DNA from: Brugia malayi
Taxonomy: Eukaryota; Nematoda; Chromadorea; Rhabditida; Onchocercidae
DNA length: 64,000 bases
Reading direction: 5' to 3'
NCBI RefSeq assembly: GCF_000002995.4
Contig: NW_025062479.1
Span: forward strand, 15,620,721 to 15,684,720
Part shown: positions 12,716-35,090 of the stretch, piece by piece
Position numbering within the stretch: the first letter of the stretch is position 1
How the letters are laid out: each line of letters opens with the position of its first letter
Notes under the pieces: generated by a model
Databases searched by the model: none
What the model saw: the letters and a program-made list of their open reading frames with translations, nothing else
Told to the model about the DNA's origin: nothing
Position numbers and translations under genes: made by a program

Positions 12716-15005
12716 ACAAGGGAAAATTTATACCGTATAATAATTAATGTTGGTGAGACAGCTTGCAAATAAAATATAATTATTGCATATGAGCATTGTA
12801 AATTTCAAATGATTGCTAATACTGATTAATATAAATGATGAATAAGTCATATGTAAATTATATTATACAAAGTTTCAGATCACATTTTTTAACATAGTAC
12901 ATAATATGAAATGAATAAATGAATGAATTTTCATTATATTGCTAATCAAATAAAAAACAAATAAACGAAAAGTAAAATTAAATTCTAAGAAATTGATCAC
13001 AAAATAAAAATTTAACAAATTAAATGCCGTTTACTAAACTTCATTTTATGAAGAAAAAATAAAGTTTGAATCCATTTTTAATAGTAAAACATACAACAAA
13101 ATACATTACTATAATAATTGCTTTATTTACTATGTTGTAGAATTAAGTAATACTTTTGCAAAATATATAAGTCAGAATAGCATTTACTGTTTCTAGGATT
13201 ATACACTATAAAAATTTTTCATATTAATGCCTTTAAAAGCTGAAAGCACAAAAAGAAATAATAGACTAGGAGGAATAGTGTAGTGCAAGAATATCAGAGA
13301 AATGTTGTGTGAAGTGAAAATACTGAATGATCGATAATGAAAATGAAAATGAAATGAAGTGAACAGGAGAAAGAGGAAGAGAGGAAAAAGTGTAATAAGA
13401 GACTTTTCATTGATTGAAATGCTTTGTGTTTACTAAAGGTGAGTGAATATTTTCTTATTTGTATATTTGAATTTTTAGAACTTTAATTTTTAATAAAAAT
13501 TAATTTTCAAAAACAATTTTATGTAATAAATTTTGCATTCTCTTTCAATGTTTCAATTAAATAATTTTAAAGAAATCTGTTGTGATTACAAATAGCGCTA
13601 AATCAAAAGTGATAAATCACTTGTATTTCACTTTTTTTTTTACTTTTTACAATATTAACTTAAAAAATAATTTTCCGCAAATGAACTGTAGTCGCTTATA
13701 AATCATCAAACAAGGAATTGATATTAGCTGAAATTCATAAGAATATAACCAAGTTCGAAACAAAAAATTAGCAAAAAGGAAAGACAATCATGATGACATG
13801 AATAATTTATTAAGTCATTCAAAAGGAAAAAACAACAAAAAAGGAAAAAAAAAAACAACAAAAGACCAAAGCCATAACGAAGGGCAACAGCGCTCATTGT
13901 TGTTTATCCTTCAATTATAGTTTACCTGGAAAAGGAAGCAAAATCATTTATGAAATAGTTGAAAGATTTTGCCAAAAAAAATGGTCAATTTAATATCGAT
14001 TGATCTGATCAGTACTTTCAAGACAGTTTCAACTTCAATGATATGACCAAATCATAAAAATATGTACACTAAGAGTTAAGCATTATTATATATTTAGAGC
14101 GAAATTAGTAATGTTAGATTGCAACTATGAAAATTTCCGGAAAATGTAAAAGTAAGAACTGAGTGAAAAATAATAGTGTGCACATTCTTGAATGTTTAGT
14201 CTGAAAAAAATGATTACAAATTTTCATTTGTAATCATTTTATAATTACATAATTAAAATGAAATGATGAATTGAAAAAGATAGCCAATGATGATTCCATC
14301 ATTGAATAGATCATTTAATCTAAAAATGTAATATTAACAGTAATTTAAATGATATTTATTAATATAATGGTGATAATAGGGATAAAGCTTCACAAATTTA
14401 TTTATTATGCAGGAAAATATCTTTATTCTTTACAAAAATAGCGATAAACAATTATCATTATCATAACACTGCACTATTTATTACAAAAAGTAGAAATTTT
14501 GCCGCAATCATCACAATAAAATATAAGTGAAAATTGCTGTTATAAAATGATCAAAATATAAAAAAAAGCAAAAAAAAGTGACGCATGAAGTTGAAAAAAT
14601 AAAAAAAATTACATCGATAATATAAACCTAATTTATTTACGAATATAATTATTACTTTTATATTTTCTTTTCATTTTTAACAAATCAATTTGAAAATGGA
14701 GATTTGACGGAATTAATTTTTTCAGTTAATATATTTTTTGATCATTATTAATATTTTATTGCACAAAAAAAGGAGGGCACATGGAAAGTATTATAAATTT
14801 TCTTCTCCTCTTGAGAACAACAGTTTTCTTTTTAATATAGAAATAATTTTTTAAATGAGAAAAAGTAAGAAAAAAAGTTGATTATTTCCCCTTCAAATGT
14901 ATTTTATATAGAAAAGAAAAGGAAAAAAAAAAAACTTATTTTGATACTAATTGTTTATTTTTAATGAATTTTTCAATTAAAAATCAATTGATAACATAAC
15001 GATTT

Positions 15006-15091
15006 CAGTAAAATTTTAATACTTTAAATTATCAGTAAAATTTTAATACTTTAAATTATCAGTAAAATTTTAATACAATAACTTTAAATTA
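15006..15091. repeat. 27-bp tandem repeat, three copies
   Basis: The unit CAGTAAAATTTTAATACTTT plus AAATTAT occurs at 15006-15032 and 15033-15059 with no differences. A third copy from 15060 carries a small insertion before the last third of the unit. Confidence 0.9.
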
Positions 15092-18000
15092 TTTTAATGA
15101 TTTTTCTGTTATATTACTCAAAAAACAATGCGCAATTTTTTGATGTAAAAGTTAATCCTTTTATTATTAAAAAATGATTCAATTTATAACATTTTTGTTA
15201 TTTCATGTTTATTAATTTGCAATAACAGCTATGATAATTAAATGAATAAAATGTTAGTTTATCTTTTATCACAATCAATCCTTTTTTAATGAAATTGAAA
15301 TTTCTTAGCAATATCCAAAGGTAATGTCAGCCGCTATATGCAACAAATATTTTTATATATTATATGTGATTATTTACTTTAATTCTTTTTAAAATAATTA
15401 TTAATTTCAATATGTTTTAAAAATGTTGACAGGAATAATGCAAAGAAGTTAGAAAGCAATTAATTAACTGAAAACGATCATTTCTTAAAAATCATTTTGA
15501 TGAAATTTTCTTCGTTTTTCCTCGTTTAATAACCATTAAGTGATTTTTTTTACAATTTTATGCTGTGTGGAACAGTTCAATAATGGATAAAAAGTGATAG
15601 ATTATTTTAATTAAGCCACATTTTTTTAAAACAATTTTTGTGAATATTAAAAAATTGCTTCGAAGTAATTTGAGCACAATTAAATTAATTTTTAGAAAAT
15701 TTTTACAAATTCTAAAAATAGTTAATAACTTAACTTTTGTTAAGCATAAATTATGTAATGGAAACATATGAAAAAAAGTTGCAACTTCCAGTTTTTTTTC
15801 TTGATAATGTTGCTAAATAATTTTTTAAAAAAATCTGGTTATGAATCAATTTTAATCCATCAATAAAATCAAAATCAGAAGAGCAAACAAAAAAAAAAGG
15901 AAAAAAAAAATGGAGCGCAAATTGATTCGTTCAAATTTTATATTTGAATTTTAAATCAGATTAAATTTTTTTAAATGACGTGAAGCAAGTTTAAATGGTT
16001 CTAAAATAAAATTATAATTCAGAAAATAATCAATTAAAAACTATCTAAATCAAATTATTTCAGGAAAAAAAAGGGAAAAAAATTAAACCAAAATTATCCG
16101 GTGCACAATTTGTTTATTGTCCAATTTCAAAACTAATTAATAAATTGAATTTTAAATCCTCCCACCATACTACTTCATAATTTGGAAAGATCATTTGTAG
16201 AAAAAAAAAGGGCCATCATTTAGAAAAAAGTGATCAAAACGTGTTAGAAAAGAAAAAAGGAAAGACATCGATGCATTTTTCTTTTAAATTTTATTTATGT
16301 AATCATAGACGTAAAACGTAAATAAACTTTAACTATAATATATTCATTCAAAATAAGTATTTGGATATTTGTATTTGTTGTTAAATAAACAAAGTGATGC
16401 ATTTTTGAAACTTTCACTTATTCCATTTAATCATTTTGATGAATCATTTCAACGATTTTAATGATCAAAAAATTTTCCATTCTTTATTTTATTCAATTAT
16501 TCAATAAAATATAATTTTAAAAATAGCATTTGTAATTTATAAGTTGGATGCGTAAGTGATATCATTGTTTTTTAAAAATTTCAAATTTATATATTGTATT
16601 TCAATCATATTTATTCATAATTGGTAGCAAAAAAAAAATTATTTAAAGCATATTTTTATCGCATAATTTCAATCATTTTTTATTTTAATTCATTCAATAA
16701 CAAAAACTTTTTTCTTTGTCACTGTTCTTTTTATCACCTAACCATTCTAAAATATTTTATTTTCAAAATTTCAAATTTGCTTAAATAATTAAATTTTTTT
16801 AGTTATAGATATAATATATTAGATATAAATAAAGGAAATAAAAGATGAAAAATTCTAAATATTAACTAAAATTATCATATCGAATTTAATAGAAAGTGAA
16901 CATTTTAATGTTTTAATTTGTTACCATAGGTTTGAAAGCTTTGAATTTACATTAATTTTTGATAAAAACACTAACAAAAAAGCAAAATTCATTCCCTTTT
17001 GATTTTTCACATAAAAAAAGATTCAATGATGAAATCTTTTTAGATTTCTAAAAAATATTGCTTCAATTACTTTAAACATTCATTAATCTAAAAATAAAAT
17101 TTTTTTATAATAAACATTTTTATTTATTCATTATATTTGTTTGTTTGTTTGTTCGCTCGCTTGCTTTGTTTTTCTTTTCTTTTTTTTTTTTGAAACCTAG
17201 TTCAATGAAATTTATTTCATTTAACATTAACCAATAGTATACAGTAACTATTGTTTATTTTTTCTACGATAAAAGTATATAAATAATTGCGCAAAAAGAT
17301 CATACTTAATTTGTGTAAAATTAAGAAAATAAAAATGAAGTCATAGTAATAAATGTGATTACTTTTTATAATTTTAATTCGTTTCAATTTTTTTTTCTGA
17401 ATTGAATTGAAAATATCATAGTGAAAGGCATTTTATAAATTTTCTTCAGTTGGAATTTAGAAATAGATGTCATATTTGATGTGCAAATATCATTTTACAT
17501 CGATATTTTGTAGAGTTTATTTGTTTGTTTTTGTCTATTTCATTAATATTTTTCCTTTTGCTGTATTTTAATTAATTCCGACAAAATTAATGAAAATTAA
17601 AACAAATAATTGAGAAATATTTGATGATAGGTGGAAATTATTTTCATATATTATAAACCGCAAAACAATTTACGGATTTATTCATTTTAAATTACTCATT
17701 TTACATTAAAAATTTTACATTATTTATTTTAATAATTAATTTTATCAAGGAACGAAAATTATTATTTTTTTATTATTTTTTATAAAAATAAGTAAAAAAT
17801 ATTTGTGATAAAAATAATTTGATAAGATTTATAATTTTATGCAAAGTGATTTTATTTTTACTAAAATATATTTTAAATATATTTAAAAAGCTTCCTTTTA
17901 GCATATTGGGTTATAAAATTGAGAAAATTATTATCAGTAATACTGTTAGAGCCATTACCAAGAATACTATACCAACAATAATCGGTTAGTTAATTGTAAT

Positions 18001-18236
18001 CCTGCTAGTGAATCATAACCCGGCCAGTCAGTTAATCATTTTATTTCATTTCAATTATTTAGCAATACTTAAAATTTAAAAGTTTGAAATTTTTTTAAAT
18101 TTAAATCAATCAAAATAATATTTACTCGGTGGTCCAACATGAGTAATGAAATTTTATAAAAATTCTGATAAATATATATTAAAATGATTTGGGTTGCTTT
18201 TATCATTAAAAAAGATATTAGATATTTCCTACTTTT

Positions 18237-18560
18237 TCATTCATAATCAGTAATTAATTAATTTCTGTCGATCAATTAATAGATAAATAATCGAAATATA
18301 AATAAGTAAGTAAATATTAGTGTAGAAAAAAAAAAAGACGCGAACGAATGAACGGAGTTTTAGAATAAATAAATAAATGTTAATCCATTTATTTCTCGTA
18401 ATCATTAATTAATTAATTTTTTTCTCAGTCAACGGTTAAATATTAATGTAGAAAATACTAATAGGAAAAAAAAGAAAATAAAAATTTTAAAAAGTTTTAG
18501 AGTAAATAAATAAAGGTTATTCTATTCATTATTTCTTAACTTTTAATTCATTATTATTGG
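18237..18560. repeat. Diverged tandem repeat, about 150-bp unit, two and a half copies
   Basis: Two adjacent blocks share, in the same order, a TAATTAATTAATTT segment, an AAATATTARTGTAGAAA segment, and a GTTTTAGARTAAATAAATAAA segment followed by TTATTTCT. A partial third block follows. It has no coding potential. Confidence 0.65.
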
Positions 18561-21500
18561 AAAAATAAATAATAAAAAAAAAGAATAAAAATAAAATAAA
18601 ATAAAAAGAAACATTGAAAATAAAATGAAGGAATATAATTTAGTTTCATACCGTTTTTTATTTTATAAAAAAAAAAAGAAACCCCGTCGCATTAATTATT
18701 CAAATATTGGACATGTAAATTGTACGCACAGCTGTTTACAATCATTTCGTTACAATTAGACAGCATCACTTTATCCCGGGATATTTGCTATCCAATCACC
18801 TCGGAAAAAGCCTAGCTAGAATTGATAATTGAAATTGTTAATTAGAGTTGATAGATGGTTTTTTTCTTTTTTGACAACTACCAAATCACATTTTTTTTCT
18901 TTTGGATTTCATTACATATACATATGTTAGCTAATTAATTTTGCTAAATTTATATATTTTTTGAAATATTATTAAATTAATTACCATTAATATTCTGTTG
19001 GTTAAAAGTTAGCAAAAAAGAAATTCAAAAGAAAACGAATTTGTTCTTAAATTAGCATAAAACACTATTATTGTCGTTTTATTATTATTATTATCAAATT
19101 AGAATTATTAGAAGACGAAGTAATGAGAAAAATAATTATTTAACAAGAATGCTTTCATCATTTATCGCATCAATGTTATGATTGATTGATGCTTTTAGAA
19201 TGAAATTTCGACAATTTTTATTGGTATTTGATTTTCTTACAATGGAAATCAAAGATTTTTAAAACTTTTTGAATTTAAAATTTTACTCCTTCTTCATTAT
19301 TTACAATAATTAGTCATATAAATTCCATTCAGAAATAAATGTTTTATCCTATTGATTCATTCCATTGATAATAATGAAATATATTCTATAATTTGCATAA
19401 ATTATTATGAAATTCCTTACCAGAGAATGAAATACGATAAAAGGAAATATAATGACTTATGGTCGATATAATATTATCTTATAAATTTTATGCTTATAAT
19501 TTAAAATTATGTGTAGATTTTGCTAAACCATAATTAATACAGCTGTAAAGGAAATGATATTTATTACTAAGTTAGTAATATTAAAAGTTATGATTTTACC
19601 TCAAAATATCAGGTATTTTTGATTACTCAAAGTTTGATATATTTGATAGATTTGTTAAACTATAAATGAGGTAGAAAGTTAATAACTTATTATCTTTTTT
19701 CTGATTTGGCTACTCTCTTCCACCTATGTCACATGTCGTCACTTGTCAACCTTGTCAAAGATTTCATGTATCACATGTGTCAATGGTATGTTTGAAATGA
19801 TTTATGATTAAAACGAATCATTTTTGATATTAAATCGATCTTACAAATGGTATGTCATTAATAAACAAATAAAATTGTTGTTATTTTAATGGTTATTTTT
19901 GTTGTTTTTATTTTATTGTGGTAGTTACAATAACGGACATTGTCCGCATGGCTGAACAATTTTTTTCCCATCAATATATAGTGAAAATTTGATGAGGCAT
20001 TCATTACTCTAACAATAAAATGATGACAAAAAGGATTGGAACAAAAAAAAAGGTGTGGACAAAGGATAAGGTAAGGAATGGGAGGGAGAGAGAGAGATAG
20101 GGAAAGAAAGAGGGCGAGAAATGAAAACAGGTCAGTTGAATTATTGCCACAAAATCCCAGTATATTATTTTCTAGCTAATGCTTAGAAAAAAATCTCCTA
20201 GGCTTAGATATTTTAGCCTCTAATTTACTCAAATTATTCCTTAAAAATTTAATGAAGCAATATTACTTATCTATTTCCATTTCTATTTTGTGTTTACTAT
20301 TAGTTATAAGTCATATTGTTAATAATACTATTCTTACAATTAAAATTCATCGAATTAAATGGTTCTTTTTTGCCCAGGAATTCTTAACTTGAAACCATAT
20401 GAGATTTCTTTTTTATCAGTTCAAAATTAGTATTTCTTTTTTTTTGTAGTAGTAACTGTGCCAGTAGAACTCATCGCTTTGGTATTATTCAGTACTTATC
20501 TTCATCGTTTCCAGATGTTTGTACCAAATATTCTGATAGTAATGTTAGTTATTTCTGCTACGATCCACTTATATTTCATTTTCTCCTTTCATTAATATTT
20601 AATTTGAAAACTTACTATTATTTCATTTTTACATTAATTATTTTCTTTAATTATAATTTTCAAATATTTCTTTTTATTTTTAATATGAAAAATTTGAAAT
20701 TAATTAAATTTTTGAAAAAATTAAATTGAAAAAATTTTTGCTATTTTGATTATTTTTTCCATTGTTACTGCTATACAGAATTGAAATTATTAAAATTGGT
20801 TTGCTCAAATTTGTTTTAAATTTATTATTCTTTTAAAAGACGGACAAAACGAAGAAAAAAAGAAAACTGTGAAATATAATTCCGCAAAACTATTTTTCTT
20901 TTTAACAAAAATTATTTGGTTTTGATCAAGAATACTACATAGTTTAGATTGATGAATTTCTTCTGTATTCGAAACAAATGAGAAGGAAATGACCATAAAT
21001 TCGAAGAGAAAAAAAAAAACGTACAATTTAACTTTATGAATTATGTCTTCTTCAGTTAAAGATAAAATTGAATATGAATGAATTTCAATCGTTTTAGATG
21101 CATATCTGATCAATAATTTGCATAATTAACTTTTCTTGTATAACTGTTATATTATATGATGCGGTTTTGAATTTGAAATTAGTTCTGAATGAATTTTTAA
21201 TTGTTTTAAATCAATAATATAAATAGAATAGCATCACTGATCCGATTTTTCATTCATTTAAATTAACTCATAGCACTTTTTAATCTTTCTAAAAACAAAT
21301 TTTAATTTCTTTCCCTCATTTCTTGTTTATTTTATAAAAATTCCTGGCATAAATTAAACTTAAATTTCAATCTTAATCTGATTAAAAGTATTAGTACAAA
21401 CATATATTTGCTAATAATTTTAGAAAAAAAAAAGAAAGAAATCTATTCCTAAAAATTTAAGAAAAAAAAGTTTTCTCCAAAATCCAAGATAAAAATTTTT

Positions 21501-22207
21501 GGATAAGATTAAAATTAAAATTTCAATTTTTAAACGATAATATAATCATTTACTACTCCACTTCTTTTTCTTTTTAAAGGATCAACTTGAAAAAAAGAAG
21601 ATTCAAATTTTGGAAATGAATGATAGATATCAGCTTCAAAAACAATAAAAAAAAAAGGACAAAAAAAAAAAAAAAAACAAAACAAAAAGAAAAAAGAGCA
21701 AAAAAAGCAAAAAAAAAAGCGAAAAAAGAAAAGAAAAAAATATTTGAAAGGCTTTTCATTTTAACAAACTGTTTGTTGTCATAAAGAATGAAATAAACAA
21801 AAAGCAAAATGGAAAGATTTGATGCACTGAGTTAAAGTGGCAAACAAAAAAATATTCACAATTTGACAAACAAAACACATTTGCTTTTTATCTTTTTTTC
21901 TTTTTTTTTTCCCTTTTATTCCCATCATTCTAATTCATTTTCTAAAACTATTCTTTAACACTTTTCTATTCTCCCTCTCACCCTCTCTCTCTCCCTCTCT
22001 TTTTTATTCTATCTTATTCTACATTATACTAATTTATCATTTACTAATTATTTCAATTATATATATCATATTTCAGGTTACTAAAATTTAGAATTTGTAA
22101 TTTGATCTATGTAAAAATGATGAATGGTTGAGTAGCAGTTGAAGTGGAAATATGATGAAAATAATTTTACACTCCTTTTAAAAATAGTATGATTAAACTT
22201 TCTTCCC

Positions 22208-22218
22208 GTTCTATTTTT

Positions 22219-22253
<35 letters not shown>

Positions 22254-22270
22254 TCCCTTTCTCTTCTACC
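22208..22270. repeat. (CT)n microsatellite in a polypyrimidine tract
   Basis: About 15 uninterrupted CT units at 22221-22251, flanked by C/T-only sequence. Confidence 0.9.
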
Positions 22271-22642
22271 TTCCTCCCTTTAGTATTTTAAATAGATGTA
22301 GTGATGTAAGCAATGAATTATATTATGAGGGAAATTTAACAATGATTATCAAAATGTTATCTGAAAGGTTAAAGTTCCTTTTCAACTTTTTTTTTGCTCC
22401 AATTTTTGAATATAAGTTTTGTACAAAGTAATTTATTTATATTTATATGAATAGTTTGTATAATGTATATTTGTTATAAGTTAGAAATATTTCAATATTT
22501 AAACGTTATCTAATTTTTTCTTTTTTTTTGGTTAAGAAAAAATAAGAAAGAAAAGTAAAGGAAAATTTTTTAAATTTAAAAGTAAAGGAAACAACATAAA
22601 AAAGGAACAATCCAAACTTACAAATTATAATGCATGAATCAG

Positions 22643-22713
22643 TATTTGTGATTTAAAGATTGATCGTTGTCAAATAATTATTTGTAATTTAAAGATTAAT
22701 ATTGTCAAATAAT
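22643..22713. repeat. Two-copy tandem duplication, about 38 bp
   Basis: TTTGTRATTTAAAGATTRAT followed by TTGTCAAATAATT occurs twice in direct succession, with few differences. Confidence 0.75.
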
Positions 22714-23847
22714 TTGTTCTTTTTTTTTCAATCGAATGATTATAAAATCAAAGTTATGTTCAAATTTGAAAAGATTTGTTTTTAAAATGACTTCAAAAAT
22801 ATTAATTATTTCATTTATTGCTAGAAAAATTTTCCTCTTTTTTTCCGTTGTTAGCAAAAGTTCTTATCAATAGAAAAAAAAAAAAAAAGAAATTGTAAGA
22901 GGATGAAACAAAAAAAAAACCAAACTAACCAATAAAGAATATTGTAAAAAAAAACGAAAAAAAAAGAAAAAGAATTCATTTGAAGTAATAATGATTTTTT
23001 TTTTTTAAAAAAAGAGCTTGAACAACAGATAGACATAGTTATTTGAATGTGTAAAATAGTAAAGCAAACTTTACGCCTTTCTTTTATTCTTTTCCATTCA
23101 GCTAAAGAAGTGAAACTATTCTTCAAATTGATTTTTTACGATTTAAATAAGTTGTTGATAAACTATGCTTCTGTTTAAATTCCTTCGGGAATGCTTGTTA
23201 TTATTCATGTGTTATTATTCCATTATTATTTTTATTTTATTCTTATTAGTATTACCATTATTATTATTTTTATTTACTATTATTATTATGACAGATAGAA
23301 GAAACTAATTATTTAACTGCTTCTTTAATATATTTACATTTCTTCCTTCACTTTTTTTGGGACTTATGGTAAAATAAAGTTTAGATCAAACACTACGCAA
23401 TTAAATAATTGGACAAGAAAATTTCAAAGCATTAAAATGGACGTTTCAATGTGCATTTATATAAAAAAGTATGTTAGTTATTCAACAAAATTATGTTGAT
23501 ACTCTGTAAACTTACCAACAGAAATTAATTTTAGTGTTTTTAAAATCAAATTAAAGTTATCTTTTTTTTTTTGTTTGAAATTGTTTTAAATGAAATGAAA
23601 TAGAAGTTTTTAATATTTCAATAAATCGTTGAAGAAATTGTACGCTTTTTTCTATAAATTTTATGATTTTCCTATAAATTTGATTTTTTTTTTCATGATT
23701 TACAAATTTTTTTTAATTTTTTTGATTTCTCCTTTTAATAAACTATCAGATGAAATTAAAACATGTAATTAAACTAAAAATGTTTACTACTTATTTTCAG
23801 ATTTTGAAGTGAATTTTTTAAATTTGCAATAGTAAATAGACGAATCA

Positions 23848-33691
<9,844 letters not shown>

Positions 33692-34577
33692 AAAAAATCG
33701 AAAAAGATTGCATCCTATAAAGAAATAATTAATATATATATATATATATATATATATCATACTTATCAATAATTCGTCTTTAATAATATATTAATTAAAT
33801 ATTTGCCTTAGTTATTGATATTTCATAAATATTTTTCTCTTTTTCTGTGATTAACAAGTAATGCAACTAATCATTTCTAAGAAATGTTAAAAATTTTAGC
33901 ATCAAATTTTAGAATTAAACAATTATTAAGAATTTTTAAGTGCCATTATATACTATTAAGTACTTTGTATTGTATTTCTCATTTTATAATTTTGTCCTTC
34001 AATAATATACTTAATAATTTAATACTTAATTTTTTTCTTCTTCACATAAAAAAGAAGGCAACTATTGTAATTAACTTTTTTATCAATATTATAAGTAATT
34101 CTTGTTAATTATATGATTTTTTTTAATTAACTTGCCACTTTCTTAATGAAAAGTTTAATTTTTACATACTTTTTCTTTAATGTTTATTGTTATTTAACGC
34201 AAAAATTTTTTAACAGTTTACTGCATCAATGATTGCTTTTCATCATCTTTATTGCATTATAAAATGATTTCTTTTTCTTTTTTTAAAAAATTCTTTAAAA
34301 TTCTCTAAATATATAGAAAAAAAGACAAGAAGTGATTATTATCAATTAAGCAATAATACATATGTATTATGCACTATCACATTGGTGAGATCATTTTCTG
34401 ACTGATTATAATTAACAGTGAGTATTATGAGTGTTGGATGATTATGATTATAATTAAGGTTATGATTACGATTATAATGATATTTGCTTTTTATATATCA
34501 TATTTTCATTCTTGCGATATTACAAATGTGAATATATGAAAATAATAAACAAAAAAAGGATGAGTGATTATTTTTGG
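33692..34577. other. Intergenic space between convergent peptidase and small-peptide genes
   Basis: AT-rich DNA between two convergent 3' ends, with a TA dinucleotide run at 33732-33758. It should hold both polyadenylation sites. The short plus-strand open frame at 33884-34108 is Ile/Leu/Asn-rich and looks like chance. Confidence 0.6.
33732..33758. repeat. (TA)n microsatellite
   Basis: About 13 TA units in the peptidase 3' flank. Confidence 0.9.
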
Positions 34578-35084
34578 TCAATTGCGCCGAAATAGATTAG
34601 CAAAATTGAAAACCGGTTTTTTGAGAAGCCTATTAAGCCGTGTCAATTGTGTTCGTTCCTCAATCAACATTTGTCCATCTTTTGAATTCATTGCTGTATC
34701 ATCAATATTTTCACCTAAATTTATTCATGAAATATTTTTCAAATAATCAAAAAAAAAAAAAAGAAAAGCAAAATATGAAATTAATAGATTGTAATTTATC
34801 ATAAACTACATGCTATTTAAGCTTAATAATTCTTCTAGTTTAAAAATGATAAATTTTTCAATTTGCATTGTCATTCGTGCGACATTGATAATACTAAATT
34901 TTTTATACAACTTTTCTTTTGCTAAAAAAAATTTTTAAATTTAAATTTTAACCAAACCTGATAATCTTTTCAAATCACGCAATGAAAACTTCTTGATAGC
35001 ATAAAAATGTGGACGTGATTGAAATAGTTGTGATGAAATGGGAGCAATGCAGGATATTCCAAGAAATAATATCAGTGAAATCAT
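34578..35084 (-). CDS. Small secreted peptide, possible neuropeptide-like precursor
   Basis: I do not recognise the family. Two exons (35084-34958 and 34714-34578) join in phase with GT/AG signals and encode 87 aa ending in TGA. The protein starts with a clear signal peptide (MISLILFLGISCIAPISS, likely cut before QLFQSR), with no later membrane segment. The mature part has dibasic sites: KK before FSLRDL, KR after it, KK before PVFNFANLF, and RR near the C-terminus. These could release short peptides, but no Gly for C-terminal amidation follows them. The ATG lies only 6 bases after a TTTTAG acceptor at 35092-35091, the arrangement expected for spliced-leader addition. That leader-proximal start plus the coherent two-exon frame make a real gene likely. 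A plain secreted protein is an alternative to a peptide hormone precursor. Confidence 0.7.
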
Positions 35085-35090
35085 TTTTAC

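Larger units (their letters stand above)
7731..23800. other. 16-kb gene-poor intergenic region
   Basis: I see no open frame with family resemblance, codon bias or convincing splice structure here. The stretch holds alternating polypyrimidine tracts (8160-8220, 8340-8420, 8730-8775, 10230-10275, 21890-22010, 22208-22270) and polypurine tracts (9705-9850, 11060-11135, 12670-12715, 20040-20125). It also holds A/T runs and short tandem duplications, listed separately. Two sub-regions stand out: 13260-13446, which looks like a possible 5' untranslated exon, and 18700-18840, which is richer in GC. It separates the 5' ends of two divergently transcribed genes (AMPK gamma minus, peptidase plus), so distal regulatory DNA for either could be here. 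Confidence 0.55.

Noticed and set aside
22189..22431. 80-codon frame through a CT microsatellite
   Set aside because: The centre is an Ser-Leu repeat generated by the (CT)n run, with no supporting structure.
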